From an uncultured Chryseobacterium sp. (lineage in GTDB: Bacteria > Bacteroidota > Bacteroidia > Flavobacteriales > Weeksellaceae), in contig CAJYWN010000013.1 of NCBI GenBank assembly GCA_913778275.1, positions 36,262 through 100,261 on the forward strand: a stretch of 64,000 bases of DNA, read 5' to 3'. The position numbers were made by a program, and so were the translations under genes. The notes below the pieces were generated by a model, which saw only the letters and a list, made by a program, of their open reading frames with translations, was not told the DNA's origin and ran no database searches. The first letter of the stretch is position 1. Every line of letters starts with the position of its first letter. Positions 36,112 through 45,242 of the stretch are shown one piece after another.

Positions 36112-37497
36112 ATGAGTGTTTTAATTATTGTTTTCCTAACGGCAGTTGTTGCGTTATTTTCAGGAGTTTTTGAGCAAGGGAAATTCGCAAGGTACATTGG
36201 GATTTTCGGATTAATCATCGCATTGTGGGTAAGTTTTATGCCGGAAGCTTCTTTCTTCGGCCAGTACAGACACATGTACGACTATACCGCCAATACTGCA
36301 TTGTTTACTAAAATCTCCATCGTAACCACCTTATTATTATTCTTTCTGGGAGGTTTTGCATTCAGCAACCACAGAAGTCACCAGTCTGAATTATACGCTT
36401 TAATGCTTTTTGCATTATGCGGTGGAATTATCCTTTTCGGATTTCAAAACCTGGTAACCTTATTCTTGGGAGTTGAGATTCTTTCCATTCCATTGTATGT
36501 AATGGCCGGAGCAAACAAAACCGATTTAAGATCGAATGAAGCTTCTATAAAATATTTCCTGATGGGTGCCTTTGCAACAGGTTTCCTGTTGTTCGGGATC
36601 GCATTTATCTACGGAAGTGCCGGAAGTTTCGATTTATATAAAATTCAGGATTTCGGAGTTTCAAACCCGAAAGATGTTATGTTTATTTTAGGAGTATTGC
36701 TTATTCTTTGTGCCTTGGCATTCAAAGTGGCGTTGGCTCCGTTCCATATGTGGAGCCCGGATGTGTATTACGGTTCCCCTTCATTGATCACGGCTTTCAT
36801 GGCAAGCGTCGTAAAGATCTCAGGATTTTTCGCATTATTCAGATTAATGACCATCGGATTCGGTGGCGTTACCGAAGAATGGATCAATGTTTTCGGGGTA
36901 TTCCTGATCATCACTTTGCTTTTGGCAAACGTTATGGGTCTTGCACAAACGAATGCGAAAAGAATGTTGGCATATTCATCAGTTTCGCACGCAGGATATA
37001 TCGGATTGGTATTTTTTGGAATGACAAGCCTTTCCACTTATAATTTAGCATTCTACTTATTTGCATATGCCTTATCAACAGTAGGTGTTTTTATGTGCTT
37101 AATTTATGTTGAAAAATTAAAGAGAGAAACTTCTTTTGGAGCGTTCAAAGGATTGGCAAAAACGGAACCATTACTGGCTACGGCTGCTGCCATCTCAATG
37201 CTTTCCATGGCAGGAATTCCTTTAACAGCAGGCTTTATGGGTAAATTTGCCTTATTTTCCCAGGCGATGAATTCTGATCACGGTGTTTTCCTTGTACTGG
37301 TTGCCGTATTGGGATCTGCCCTATCCATTGCCTATTATCTGAGATTAATCATCTCCATGTTCTTCTTTAAAGAAAGCACATTCAAATCTTCGGAGAAAGT
37401 AACCTTAACGTATAATATTGTTGCGGTATTTGTAATTGCTTCAATCATTGTTCTGGGTGTTTTCCCTGATCTTTTTGCAAGACAGTTCGGACTGTAA
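36112..37497 (+). CDS. nuoN: NADH-quinone oxidoreductase subunit N
   Basis: A 461-residue antiporter-like proton-pumping subunit, last of the operon. Conserved sites are LGVEILSIPLYVMAG (Glu), FKVALAPFHMWSPDVYYG (Lys) and KRMLAYSSVSHAGYIGL. A 100-base AT-rich spacer separates it from nuoM, and an intrinsic terminator follows at 37519-37547. Confidence 0.96.
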   Translation: MSVLIIVFLTAVVALFSGVFEQGKFARYIGIFGLIIALWVSFMPEASFFGQYRHMYDYTANTALFTKISIVTTLLLFFLGGFAFSNHRSHQSELYALMLFALCGGIILFGFQNLVTLFLGVEILSIPLYVMAGANKTDLRSNEASIKYFLMGAFATGFLLFGIAFIYGSAGSFDLYKIQDFGVSNPKDVMFILGVLLILCALAFKVALAPFHMWSPDVYYGSPSLITAFMASVVKISGFFALFRLMTIGFGGVTEEWINVFGVFLIITLLLANVMGLAQTNAKRMLAYSSVSHAGYIGLVFFGMTSLSTYNLAFYLFAYALSTVGVFMCLIYVEKLKRETSFGAFKGLAKTEPLLATAAAISMLSMAGIPLTAGFMGKFALFSQAMNSDHGVFLVLVAVLGSALSIAYYLRLIISMFFFKESTFKSSEKVTLTYNIVAVFVIASIIVLGVFPDLFARQFGL

Positions 37498-37518
37498 AAA
37501 GTCCACATAAAAATATAA

Positions 37519-37547
37519 AACCACAACCTCAAAGTTGTGGTTTTTTT
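37519..37547 (+). terminator. Terminator of the nuo operon
   Basis: ACCACAAC (37520-37527) pairs with GTTGTGGT (37534-37541) over 8 bp with a 6-base loop and a T-run. It ends the nuo transcript, just before the next gene at 37561. Confidence 0.9.
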
Positions 37548-37560
37548 ATAACTTTACTCT

Positions 37561-39861
37561 ATGGCAAATCTTTATAAAAAAGACGCTCCATTTCAGGTTT
37601 ACATATCTTTTAAAAAGTATCTGGATGTGCTGGAGCATATCCGCTACAACGACCGTCTGGAATATCGTGTAAACTATGCCCAGTCATTAATCGATAAAAC
37701 CAAAAACTTCCGGGAACTGAGAGACGGCTTTCAGGATATTTCGCTGCTGGAGAAACATGAAGAATTAATCAGACTTCTCCTTTCCGACCTCTTTCCCACA
37801 GGACTTACCTACAATGAAATAAAAGCGGTAAGCATTCCGCTTTCCAACGTTACCTTTAATTATACAGAGAGATTCAAAAATATTCTTAAAGACGCCGGGA
37901 AAGATTTCGAGATAGAGCTCCGGAATATCGATGACGACGAATTTTATGTATTCTGCTGCTGCCTTATTTTGCAGGCCTATTACAAAAGAGACATTAAAAG
38001 CTCACTCCCTTTCTATTATGATATCCCGAACAGACAGGGAATCATGAAACATTACAAAATTACCGTAAACTCAGATTTCACGGAAGTATATCCTACAGAG
38101 GGTACGAAAGTTCCTTCTGAAGAAGTGGTAGATATGCTGCTCGAAAATTTGGATGACTTTAAGCTCTGGAAAAAATATTTCCCTTCGGAATCCTGGGTGT
38201 TAAAAGGATTTACGATTATTTCGCTGGTAGACTGTACTTCTGAAGTGGCATTGTCTGATCTCAAATCAAGCATGATCAGCATCGATCCGGAAAATCTTTC
38301 ACCGGATGAAAACCTCATTGAAATTTTCAAATCGTACTTCGATGTCTCGCAGCTTAATTTTGGACTGATGCTGTTCAACAAAAAGGATCAGAGACTTGAA
38401 AAACTCCCGATTTATGAAAATCTGTTTACCAATCACATTCTGGATTTCTGGATCAATACCTTTGATGATGAGACAAGAAAAACAACATTTACCAACTTAA
38501 ATCACAATTCCAAACCGATCGTTGTTTCCAACATTGAAAACCTTGATCACGAAATAAAATCGCTTCCGTCTTTCAGGATTCTGAGGGACAACAATATCAA
38601 CAGTTTTATGGTGATCCCCATTGTGAAGGACAATGAACTGCTCGCCATTATGGAATTTACCTCACCGCTAGCCAACAGCTTTAACGGATTAAAACTCAAA
38701 AAAATGGAGTTTTTTTCAGATATGATTTTATTCTCTTTAAACAGATTCAGTTTCGAGAAAAATTATCAGATTGAAGCCATTATCCAGCGTGAATACACCA
38801 GCATTCACGACAGCGTGGTTTGGAAATTCAGAAATGAAGCCGAAAAATATTTCAATGCTTCGCTGGCAAAAAAAATATACACCTTAAAACAGATTTCATT
38901 TAAAAACCTCACGCCGCTTTTCGGGTTTTCCGATATCCGTTCGTCTTCAGAAAAACGTTTCAGCCTAATGCTTGAAGATCTCAACCAACAGATTGAATGC
39001 CTTCATGAAATTTTTTCATTAACGAATTCGGAATCCGAAAAATATTTGCTGGCACTGGAAATTTTCGAGAATGAATTAAATAATGAAATTAAAGCAGACA
39101 GTGAACAGCGTTTCCAGAGATTATTAAGAGACGAAATTCATCCGTATCTGCAGGCAAAATTGGAAATTAAATCGTCCAGTGAAGTAAAAGCAAAGATTAA
39201 AGATTATTTTGCCCAGGTATTTACTCAAAATGACCTTTTCTACGCCAACAGAAAAAGTCTGGACGATTCCATAACATTAGTAAACAGGAAACTGGCAGAC
39301 GTACTGGACGAAGCTCAGATACAGGCCCAGCAGATTTTCCCCCATTATTATGAAAGGTTTAAATCTGATGGAATTGAGCATAATCTGTACATTGGCCAGA
39401 ATATATCTCCGGGACTTCATTATCATTCAAAAATCGTTCATAAGCTCAGGTACTGGCAGCTGAAAACGATATGCAAGATGGAACTTGAATTCCGCAATTT
39501 CAAAAAAGATCTTCCTATTTGCCTGGACATTGCTTCGCTGATTTTTGTCTATAATGAAAAAGTAGATATCCGGTTCAGGATGGATGAAAAAAAATTTGAT
39601 GTAGACGGAGCATACAATTCCTATTATGAAATTATCAAAAAGCGTTTAGACAAAGCGCATGTAAAAGATTCTACGGATAGAATTACCTGTCCCGGAAAAA
39701 TAACCATTGTTTACTTCGGGATGGAAAACCAGAGAGAATATCTGGATTATGTAAGCAAACTTCAGAAAAAGGGTATTCTTAAAAATGATATAGAATTCCT
39801 CCGTGTAGAAGATCTGCAGGGTATTACAGGGCTTCTCGCACTCAGAGTTTCATTAGCTTAA
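37561..39861 (+). CDS. GAF-domain protein of unknown function
   Basis: A 766-residue cytoplasmic protein with no signal peptide or membrane helix. A GAF-like domain lies around residues 240-410: FDVSQLNFGLMLFNKKDQ, then SFRILRDNNINSFMVIPI and LLAIMEFTSPLANS. The N-terminal 230 residues and the C-terminal 350 are helical and not recognised. No kinase, cyclase or phosphodiesterase motif follows the GAF, so any output is unclear. It starts about 14 bases after the nuo terminator and has its own terminator at 39869. Confidence 0.8.
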   Translation: MANLYKKDAPFQVYISFKKYLDVLEHIRYNDRLEYRVNYAQSLIDKTKNFRELRDGFQDISLLEKHEELIRLLLSDLFPTGLTYNEIKAVSIPLSNVTFNYTERFKNILKDAGKDFEIELRNIDDDEFYVFCCCLILQAYYKRDIKSSLPFYYDIPNRQGIMKHYKITVNSDFTEVYPTEGTKVPSEEVVDMLLENLDDFKLWKKYFPSESWVLKGFTIISLVDCTSEVALSDLKSSMISIDPENLSPDENLIEIFKSYFDVSQLNFGLMLFNKKDQRLEKLPIYENLFTNHILDFWINTFDDETRKTTFTNLNHNSKPIVVSNIENLDHEIKSLPSFRILRDNNINSFMVIPIVKDNELLAIMEFTSPLANSFNGLKLKKMEFFSDMILFSLNRFSFEKNYQIEAIIQREYTSIHDSVVWKFRNEAEKYFNASLAKKIYTLKQISFKNLTPLFGFSDIRSSSEKRFSLMLEDLNQQIECLHEIFSLTNSESEKYLLALEIFENELNNEIKADSEQRFQRLLRDEIHPYLQAKLEIKSSSEVKAKIKDYFAQVFTQNDLFYANRKSLDDSITLVNRKLADVLDEAQIQAQQIFPHYYERFKSDGIEHNLYIGQNISPGLHYHSKIVHKLRYWQLKTICKMELEFRNFKKDLPICLDIASLIFVYNEKVDIRFRMDEKKFDVDGAYNSYYEIIKKRLDKAHVKDSTDRITCPGKITIVYFGMENQREYLDYVSKLQKKGILKNDIEFLRVEDLQGITGLLALRVSLA

Positions 39862-39868
39862 AATAAAA

Positions 39869-39900
39869 AAACTCATCCTACAGCGGATGAGTTTATTTTT
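39869..39900. terminator. Terminator between convergent GAF and HD-PycTM genes
   Basis: AAACTCATCC (39869-39878) pairs perfectly with 39885-39894 over 10 bp around a 6-base loop. A T-rich run follows on the plus strand and A-rich sequence precedes it, so it may work in both directions. Confidence 0.85.
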
Positions 39901-39917
39901 ATTAAAGTTTAAACATT

Positions 39918-41096
39918 TTAAAGGCTTAAAAAAGCATATCCGAAAGACAGCACAGAAATTACAATTCCTGCCATAAAAATCTGGTAGGTAATGGATAAAA
40001 GCCTGTATTTCCTGTCGAGCACTTTTCCGAGAAAGTATAAGTCTTTTACCATAGAATCATAGATATAGTCGCGGTCTTTGATCAGGATATTCATAGCGCT
40101 CTGGTAATCGTCAAAAAGCATCCTGTTGAAATTCCCGAAAAACAGCAGGTTCACTTTTCTGTCAGCGACATCCTGCAGACTGAATTTTGCCTTTGTAACA
40201 TTGGGTTTTGTAGATAAAATGGCGAAAATAATCGTCAGTACTGCAGATAAAAGCAAGATAAAACTAGGAATGATTAAATGCGAATTTTTAGGTGTATCCA
40301 GCTTTGGAACCAATACCGAAAGACACACCGAAATAATAATGGCATTTACCGAAAGAAGAATATTGGCCTTGCTGTCTGCAATATCGCTCAGTCTTGTGTG
40401 ATTGCTCAGTGTAACCCTGAACAGCGTATCAACGCTTCTGTCCGGCTTAGGATCTTTTTCTTTATCCTTTTCTTTTTTATTTTCGGAGCTGTCTTTTTTG
40501 CCGTCCTCTTTTTCTAATTTTTTTTCGATTTTTTTTATATTCTTTTCTTTCAGCGGCTGCCATGCGCTTTTTGCATATTCCGTATAAAACTGGTGCCTGT
40601 TTTTCAGCATGTCAAGATTTCCCGCATTCCATTCGTCATTGGAAAAGCATCTCACATTGGTAAGCTCCCACTCTTTTCGCAAGGCATCGGAAATGTCATT
40701 GTAGTCGTGGCTGGCAAAATGGCTGCAGTCTGCATCTTTTACAATTTTTTCCAGAAGATTTTGCGGCTCATATGTAATTTTTGTCGCCAAAATTAAATTG
40801 ACTATATCATGAATGTCATTTTCAGGATAATTTTCGTTCTGCAAAAACTTTTTGGCGATCTCTGCTCCTTTTTCTTCATGATCTTTGGCACATTCTATGT
40901 ATCCTGTATCATGAAACCAAAGCGCGAGCAATACCTTTTCCTGATCTTTTGCAGAAACAGGAGTATTTCTTAATATTTCTTCAGCTTTATTTACCGTAAA
41001 TGTAGTATGAATAAAATTATGATAAAAGTATACGGAAGATAGCTTATCTTTGAATAAGGTTTCAACATTATCTTTGGCTTTTTGTAAAATGTCCAT
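39918..41096 (-). CDS. HD-domain protein with PycTM (DUF5706) membrane effector domain
   Basis: A 392-residue two-domain protein. The N-terminal half is an HD phosphohydrolase: H26 and H30 in YHNFIH, H62-D63 in WFHDTGY, a His in KDHEEKGAEIA and an Asp in KDADCSHF. A Lys/Glu-rich linker leads to a PycTM-like domain: the segment SVDTLFRVTLSNHTRLSDIADSKANILL, then two membrane helices (ILLSVNAIIISVCLSVLV; IIPSFILLLSAVLTIIFAIL) and a last one at the end. PycTM proteins are the membrane-disrupting effectors of Pycsar cyclic-nucleotide defence. No cyclase gene is seen nearby. ATG 41096 is preferred over GTG 41099. It is divergent from the next gene with only 26 bases between starts. Confidence 0.85.
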   Translation of the reverse strand: MDILQKAKDNVETLFKDKLSSVYFYHNFIHTTFTVNKAEEILRNTPVSAKDQEKVLLALWFHDTGYIECAKDHEEKGAEIAKKFLQNENYPENDIHDIVNLILATKITYEPQNLLEKIVKDADCSHFASHDYNDISDALRKEWELTNVRCFSNDEWNAGNLDMLKNRHQFYTEYAKSAWQPLKEKNIKKIEKKLEKEDGKKDSSENKKEKDKEKDPKPDRSVDTLFRVTLSNHTRLSDIADSKANILLSVNAIIISVCLSVLVPKLDTPKNSHLIIPSFILLLSAVLTIIFAILSTKPNVTKAKFSLQDVADRKVNLLFFGNFNRMLFDDYQSAMNILIKDRDYIYDSMVKDLYFLGKVLDRKYRLLSITYQIFMAGIVISVLSFGYAFLSL

Positions 41097-41122
41097 CACC
41101 GAAATTTTGTTAATGTAAATTT

Positions 41123-44100
41123 ATGAATTTATACTTGAAAACTCATCTAAAAAACACTTCTCTTGCTCTTAGATTCGTATTGTCTGCCGGAGTTCTTTAT
41201 TCCTGCGCAACATATAACGTAAAAAAGGGTAAAAACTTATCTGAAGTCAGTAGTTCCGATGTAAAATCTGAAAACGACTTTACCCTATTTCTTGTAGGAG
41301 ATGCAGGAAATGCAGATGAGCCTCAGTCTCAGAATACATTACGATTGCTGAAAAGCCGGCTGGAAAATGCAGGAAGCAATTCGATGCTGATTTTCCTGGG
41401 AGATAATATTTATCCTTCCGGAATGCCGAAAGAATCTGATCAAGATTATGCTGCAGCCAAACAGAAACTGGAAGACCAGCTATCCATTGTAAAAAACTTT
41501 AAAGGCAAAACATTGGTTATTCCAGGTAATCACGATTGGTACAGCGGCCTTGAAGGGTTAAAAGCTCAGGAAGATTTCGTGAAAAATTATTTAAACGATA
41601 AAAAAGCTTTCCTGCCTAAAAACTCATGCCCTATTGACGATATCAGCCTTACAAAAGATATAAAATTAATTGTGATTGATTCTGAATGGGCACTGCTGAA
41701 CTGGGACAACTACCCGGGAATCAACAAAAACTGCGATATCAAAACCCGTGAAGATCTTTTCACGGAATTCAAAGATCTGATCAATAAAAATCAGGATAAA
41801 AGAATCATCGTCGCGCTTCATCATCCGGTTATCAGCAGCGGAACCCATGCAGGTTACAGCTCTGCGAAATCCCATTTATTTCCTTTAAAAAGTAAAGTTC
41901 CGGTTCCGGTAGTTTCGAGTCTTATTAATGTGGTGAGAAGCTCTTCGGGAGCAAATCCTGAGGACATTAATAACCAGCATTACGCCGATCTGGCCAACCG
42001 TATCAAAAGTATTGTTCAGGAAAAAGAAAACATTATTTTTGTTTCGGGGCACGATCATAACCTCCAGTACCATGAATTCAGAAATATAAGGCAGATTATC
42101 AGCGGTGCTGGGTCCAAGGTAGATCCCGCAACCATTGGAGAAAAAACAGACTTCTCCTACGGAGGAAGCGGCTTTGCGGTATTGAATATCAGAAAAGATA
42201 AAAGTTCGGATGTGGAATATTTCTCCACAAAAGATAATTCTCTACAGCAGCTCTCCCATATCCAGGTTACTGAAAAACCTGCGGATTTTGTTAATAATTA
42301 CCCCGATTCATTTCCGTCAACGGTAACATCAACGATTTATCCTAAAAAACTGACCGAAAAAAGAAAGTTTTACCGGTGGCTTTGGGGAGAACATTACAGA
42401 AAATATTACGGTATGCCCATCGAGGCGCCTACAGCCAATATTTCTACACTCGATGGCGGTTATACGCCTTTTCGGGAAGGCGGCGGCAACCAGTCCAACA
42501 GTCTTCGGTTAAGAGCTCAGGACGGACAGGAATTTGTAATGCGCGGTGTAAAGAAAAGCGCTGTCCGGTTCCTGAACAATATGGCGTTTAAGAAAAGTAC
42601 TTTCGGAAATGAACTGAATAATACTTTTCCTGAAAGATTTCTATTAGACTTTTATACTACCAACCATCCTTTTACGCCTTTTGCCATCGGAAACATGGCG
42701 GATAAGATTGATTTGTATCACAGCAATCCAAGGTTATATTATATTCCGAAACAAAAAGCGTTGGGCGAGTACAACATCAGCTACGGTGATGAAATGTACA
42801 TGATTGAAGAACGGTTTTCTTCAGATCCCAAAACCCTCGCCTCTCTTGACAATGCAAAAGATATTGTTTCAACGGATGATGTTCTGAAAAATTTTAATAA
42901 AAACTACAAATATTCCGTAGATCAGGAATTATACATCAGAGCACGACTTTTTGACATGCTGATCGGCGATTGGGACAGACATTCCGATCAATGGAAATGG
43001 GCCGAATATCAGGAAGGTGATAAAGTAGTATATAAACCGATTCCGCGGGACAGAGATCAGGCATTCAGCAAATATGACGGGAATGCTTTTAAAATTATTA
43101 TGAATATTCCCGCCATCCGTCACATGAAAACTTTTAAAGACGATATTAAAAGCGTGAAGTGGCTTTCCATGGAGCCTTATCCTCTTGATCTTATTTTCCT
43201 GAAAGGAGCGACTGAAGAACAATGGCTTGAACAGGCAAAGTATATCAGGGAACATCTTACCGACCAGGATATCGATAATGCGTTCACGAATCTTCCGAAA
43301 GAAGTGCAGGATGAAACTATTGCAGATATACAGAGAAAACTGAAGATTAGAAAAACAAAACTGGAAACGTATGCCTCGCAGTATTATGAGGTACTGCAGA
43401 AAAAAGTTCCGTTGGCAGGAACCGTCAATCCTGATAAGTTTGTTGTTACCAAAACAGGAAATTCGGTTAACGTTAAACAGTACAAATTAGATAAAAAGAA
43501 AGAAAATCCGGAGCTGGTTTTTGAAAAAACCTACGATGATTCCAAAACAAAGGAACTGTGGCTTTACGGACTGGAAGATGACGATATTTACGAAGTTTCC
43601 GGAGATGGAAAGCCTAAGATGAATATCAGGCTGATTGGAGGATATAATCACGACACATATAACGTTGCCGACGGAAAAAAGGTGAAAATTTATGATTTCA
43701 GATCACAAAATAATACTTATAATACAAAGGGGGCCACAAAAAACATCGCGGATGATTATGAAATTAACACCTACAATTACAAACACCCGAAATATAATTT
43801 CTTCGCCGGTTATCCCAACGCGGATTATAATCCTGATGATGGGGTAATTCTGGGCGTTCTGGCCAATTATACCGTGAACAATTTTATTCGCTCACCTTAC
43901 ACCCAGAAGCACAGTCTTAAAGTTAATTTTTACACCGCAACCGGAGGTTTCAATGCAACTTACAAAGGAATCTTTAAAAAAGCGATCGGAAGCTGGGATT
44001 TCAATCTGGATGCCGGTTTTACGACACCGCGTTTTGCAGAAAACTTTTTCGGACTTTCGAACGAAAGTGAGTACGATAAAGAAGACACAGAACGAAAATT

Positions 44101-44839
44101 CAACAGAGCAAGAATTTCCAAAATTAATTTTGCTCCTTCCGTTTCTAAAAAAAGCTGGACGAATATTTTCAATCAGTTTCAGCTGACATTTGAGAATAAT
44201 AAAGTTCAACGAAAAGGACTGCGTTTTGTAGATCTTTCCCCTGATGTAAGACCGGAAGTTTTCGAGAACCAGCAATTTGCCGGCGCCAACTATACCTTCG
44301 GCTATAAAAACCTGGATAATACAGCCTTCCCTACGTTAGGAATGGAATTTAAAGTAAATGCAGACTGGAAAACCAATCTTAACGATACCAAAAGAAACTT
44401 TTTAATCTTAAGAGGAACCTTGTCAGTTGATCACAGATTAGACAGCAGAGGAAATTTCGTGTTTGCCAATTCCAGCAACGTGATGTGGATCAATAATAAT
44501 AATTTTGAATTTTACCAGGCCGCTTCAATCGGAGGCAACAACGGAATGAGAGCGTTCCGTAACGACCGGTTTTCAGGAAAATCGTATTTCATTAACAACT
44601 CAGAGATCCGATGGGATTTCGGAAGAATAAGAAATAACATCGTCCCGGCAAATATGGGGGTTTTATTAGGCTATGATGTGGGAAGGGTTTGGAATGACCA
44701 TGAAGATTCCAGAAAATGGCACCAATCGGTAGGGGCAGGATTCTGGCTGAGTATTGTTGAAATGTTCTCCGCAAGACTGAATTACTTCTACGGAACCGAT
44801 GGCGGAAGGATTTCTGGCGGTGTAGGAATGACTTTTTAG
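41123..44839 (+). CDS. Giant surface lipoprotein: phosphoesterase, kinase-like segment, outer-membrane barrel
   Basis: A 1238-residue lipoprotein (lipobox LYSC, Cys 28). Residues about 50-330 are a metallophosphoesterase: LVGDAGN, FLGDNIYPSG, IPGNHDWY, ALHHPVIS and VSGHDHN. The middle segment, about 440-800, contains LIGDWDRHSDQW at 613-624 and PRDRDQAF at 641-648. These resemble the catalytic-loop and metal-binding motifs of HipA/FAM20/CotH-type kinases. The last 340 residues look like a BamA/surface-antigen-type barrel ending in GGRISGGVGMTF. Phosphoesterase and barrel calls are strong; the kinase call is inference from two motifs. The start is 26 bases from the divergent HD-PycTM gene. Confidence 0.85.
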   Translation: MNLYLKTHLKNTSLALRFVLSAGVLYSCATYNVKKGKNLSEVSSSDVKSENDFTLFLVGDAGNADEPQSQNTLRLLKSRLENAGSNSMLIFLGDNIYPSGMPKESDQDYAAAKQKLEDQLSIVKNFKGKTLVIPGNHDWYSGLEGLKAQEDFVKNYLNDKKAFLPKNSCPIDDISLTKDIKLIVIDSEWALLNWDNYPGINKNCDIKTREDLFTEFKDLINKNQDKRIIVALHHPVISSGTHAGYSSAKSHLFPLKSKVPVPVVSSLINVVRSSSGANPEDINNQHYADLANRIKSIVQEKENIIFVSGHDHNLQYHEFRNIRQIISGAGSKVDPATIGEKTDFSYGGSGFAVLNIRKDKSSDVEYFSTKDNSLQQLSHIQVTEKPADFVNNYPDSFPSTVTSTIYPKKLTEKRKFYRWLWGEHYRKYYGMPIEAPTANISTLDGGYTPFREGGGNQSNSLRLRAQDGQEFVMRGVKKSAVRFLNNMAFKKSTFGNELNNTFPERFLLDFYTTNHPFTPFAIGNMADKIDLYHSNPRLYYIPKQKALGEYNISYGDEMYMIEERFSSDPKTLASLDNAKDIVSTDDVLKNFNKNYKYSVDQELYIRARLFDMLIGDWDRHSDQWKWAEYQEGDKVVYKPIPRDRDQAFSKYDGNAFKIIMNIPAIRHMKTFKDDIKSVKWLSMEPYPLDLIFLKGATEEQWLEQAKYIREHLTDQDIDNAFTNLPKEVQDETIADIQRKLKIRKTKLETYASQYYEVLQKKVPLAGTVNPDKFVVTKTGNSVNVKQYKLDKKKENPELVFEKTYDDSKTKELWLYGLEDDDIYEVSGDGKPKMNIRLIGGYNHDTYNVADGKKVKIYDFRSQNNTYNTKGATKNIADDYEINTYNYKHPKYNFFAGYPNADYNPDDGVILGVLANYTVNNFIRSPYTQKHSLKVNFYTATGGFNATYKGIFKKAIGSWDFNLDAGFTTPRFAENFFGLSNESEYDKEDTERKFNRARISKINFAPSVSKKSWTNIFNQFQLTFENNKVQRKGLRFVDLSPDVRPEVFENQQFAGANYTFGYKNLDNTAFPTLGMEFKVNADWKTNLNDTKRNFLILRGTLSVDHRLDSRGNFVFANSSNVMWINNNNFEFYQAASIGGNNGMRAFRNDRFSGKSYFINNSEIRWDFGRIRNNIVPANMGVLLGYDVGRVWNDHEDSRKWHQSVGAGFWLSIVEMFSARLNYFYGTDGGRISGGVGMTF

Positions 44840-44864
44840 ATATAATGACAGCACATTTACATAA

Positions 44865-44896
44865 AAAACCGCAGAAAGTTCTGCGGTTTTCTTTAT
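44865..44896 (+). terminator. Terminator after the giant lipoprotein gene
   Basis: AAAACCGCAG (44865-44874) pairs with CTGCGGTTTT (44881-44890) over 10 bp with a 6-base loop and T-rich tail. A strong intrinsic terminator. Confidence 0.88.
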
Positions 44897-44905
44897 TTTA
44901 TCCTG

Positions 44906-45226
44906 ATGCTTCTACAGGCTCAGCATGACATTGTTAATACTAACTGTTATTTCGTGGCCGTGTCAGACTGAGCCTGTCGAAGTCTTTGTGGTAGAATGTT
45001 TTTTGAGTAAAAATGCTTCGACAGGCTCAGCATGACATTGCTAATACTAACTGTTATTTTGTGGCCGTGTCAGACTGAGCCTGTCGAAGTCTTTTGTGGT
45101 ATAATGTTTTTGAAGTAAGATGCTTCGGCAAGCTCAGCATGACATTCCTAATACCAACTGTTATTTTGTAGCTGTGTCAGACTGAGCCTGTCGAAGTCTT
45201 TATGGTAAACAACTAAATTGTCTTTT
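44906..45226. repeat. Three tandem copies of a 107-bp inverted-repeat unit
   Basis: Units begin at 44906, 45013 and 45120, an exact 107-base period. Each unit holds an inverted pair: CTTCGACAGGCTCAG near its start and CTGAGCCTGTCGAAG about 50 bases later, so each could fold into a stem. Copy two is perfect, copy one has one mismatch and copy three two. No coding potential is seen. It fills the 403-base gap 44840-45242 together with the terminator. The motif resembles REP-like elements of flavobacteria. Confidence 0.9.
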
Positions 45227-45242
45227 TTCCGTCGGGATCAAT

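Noticed and set aside
44906..45226. CRISPR-like array
   Set aside because: Period is 107 bases, the whole unit including the spacer is conserved, and no cas gene is near. It is a tandem repeat with inverted arms, not a CRISPR.
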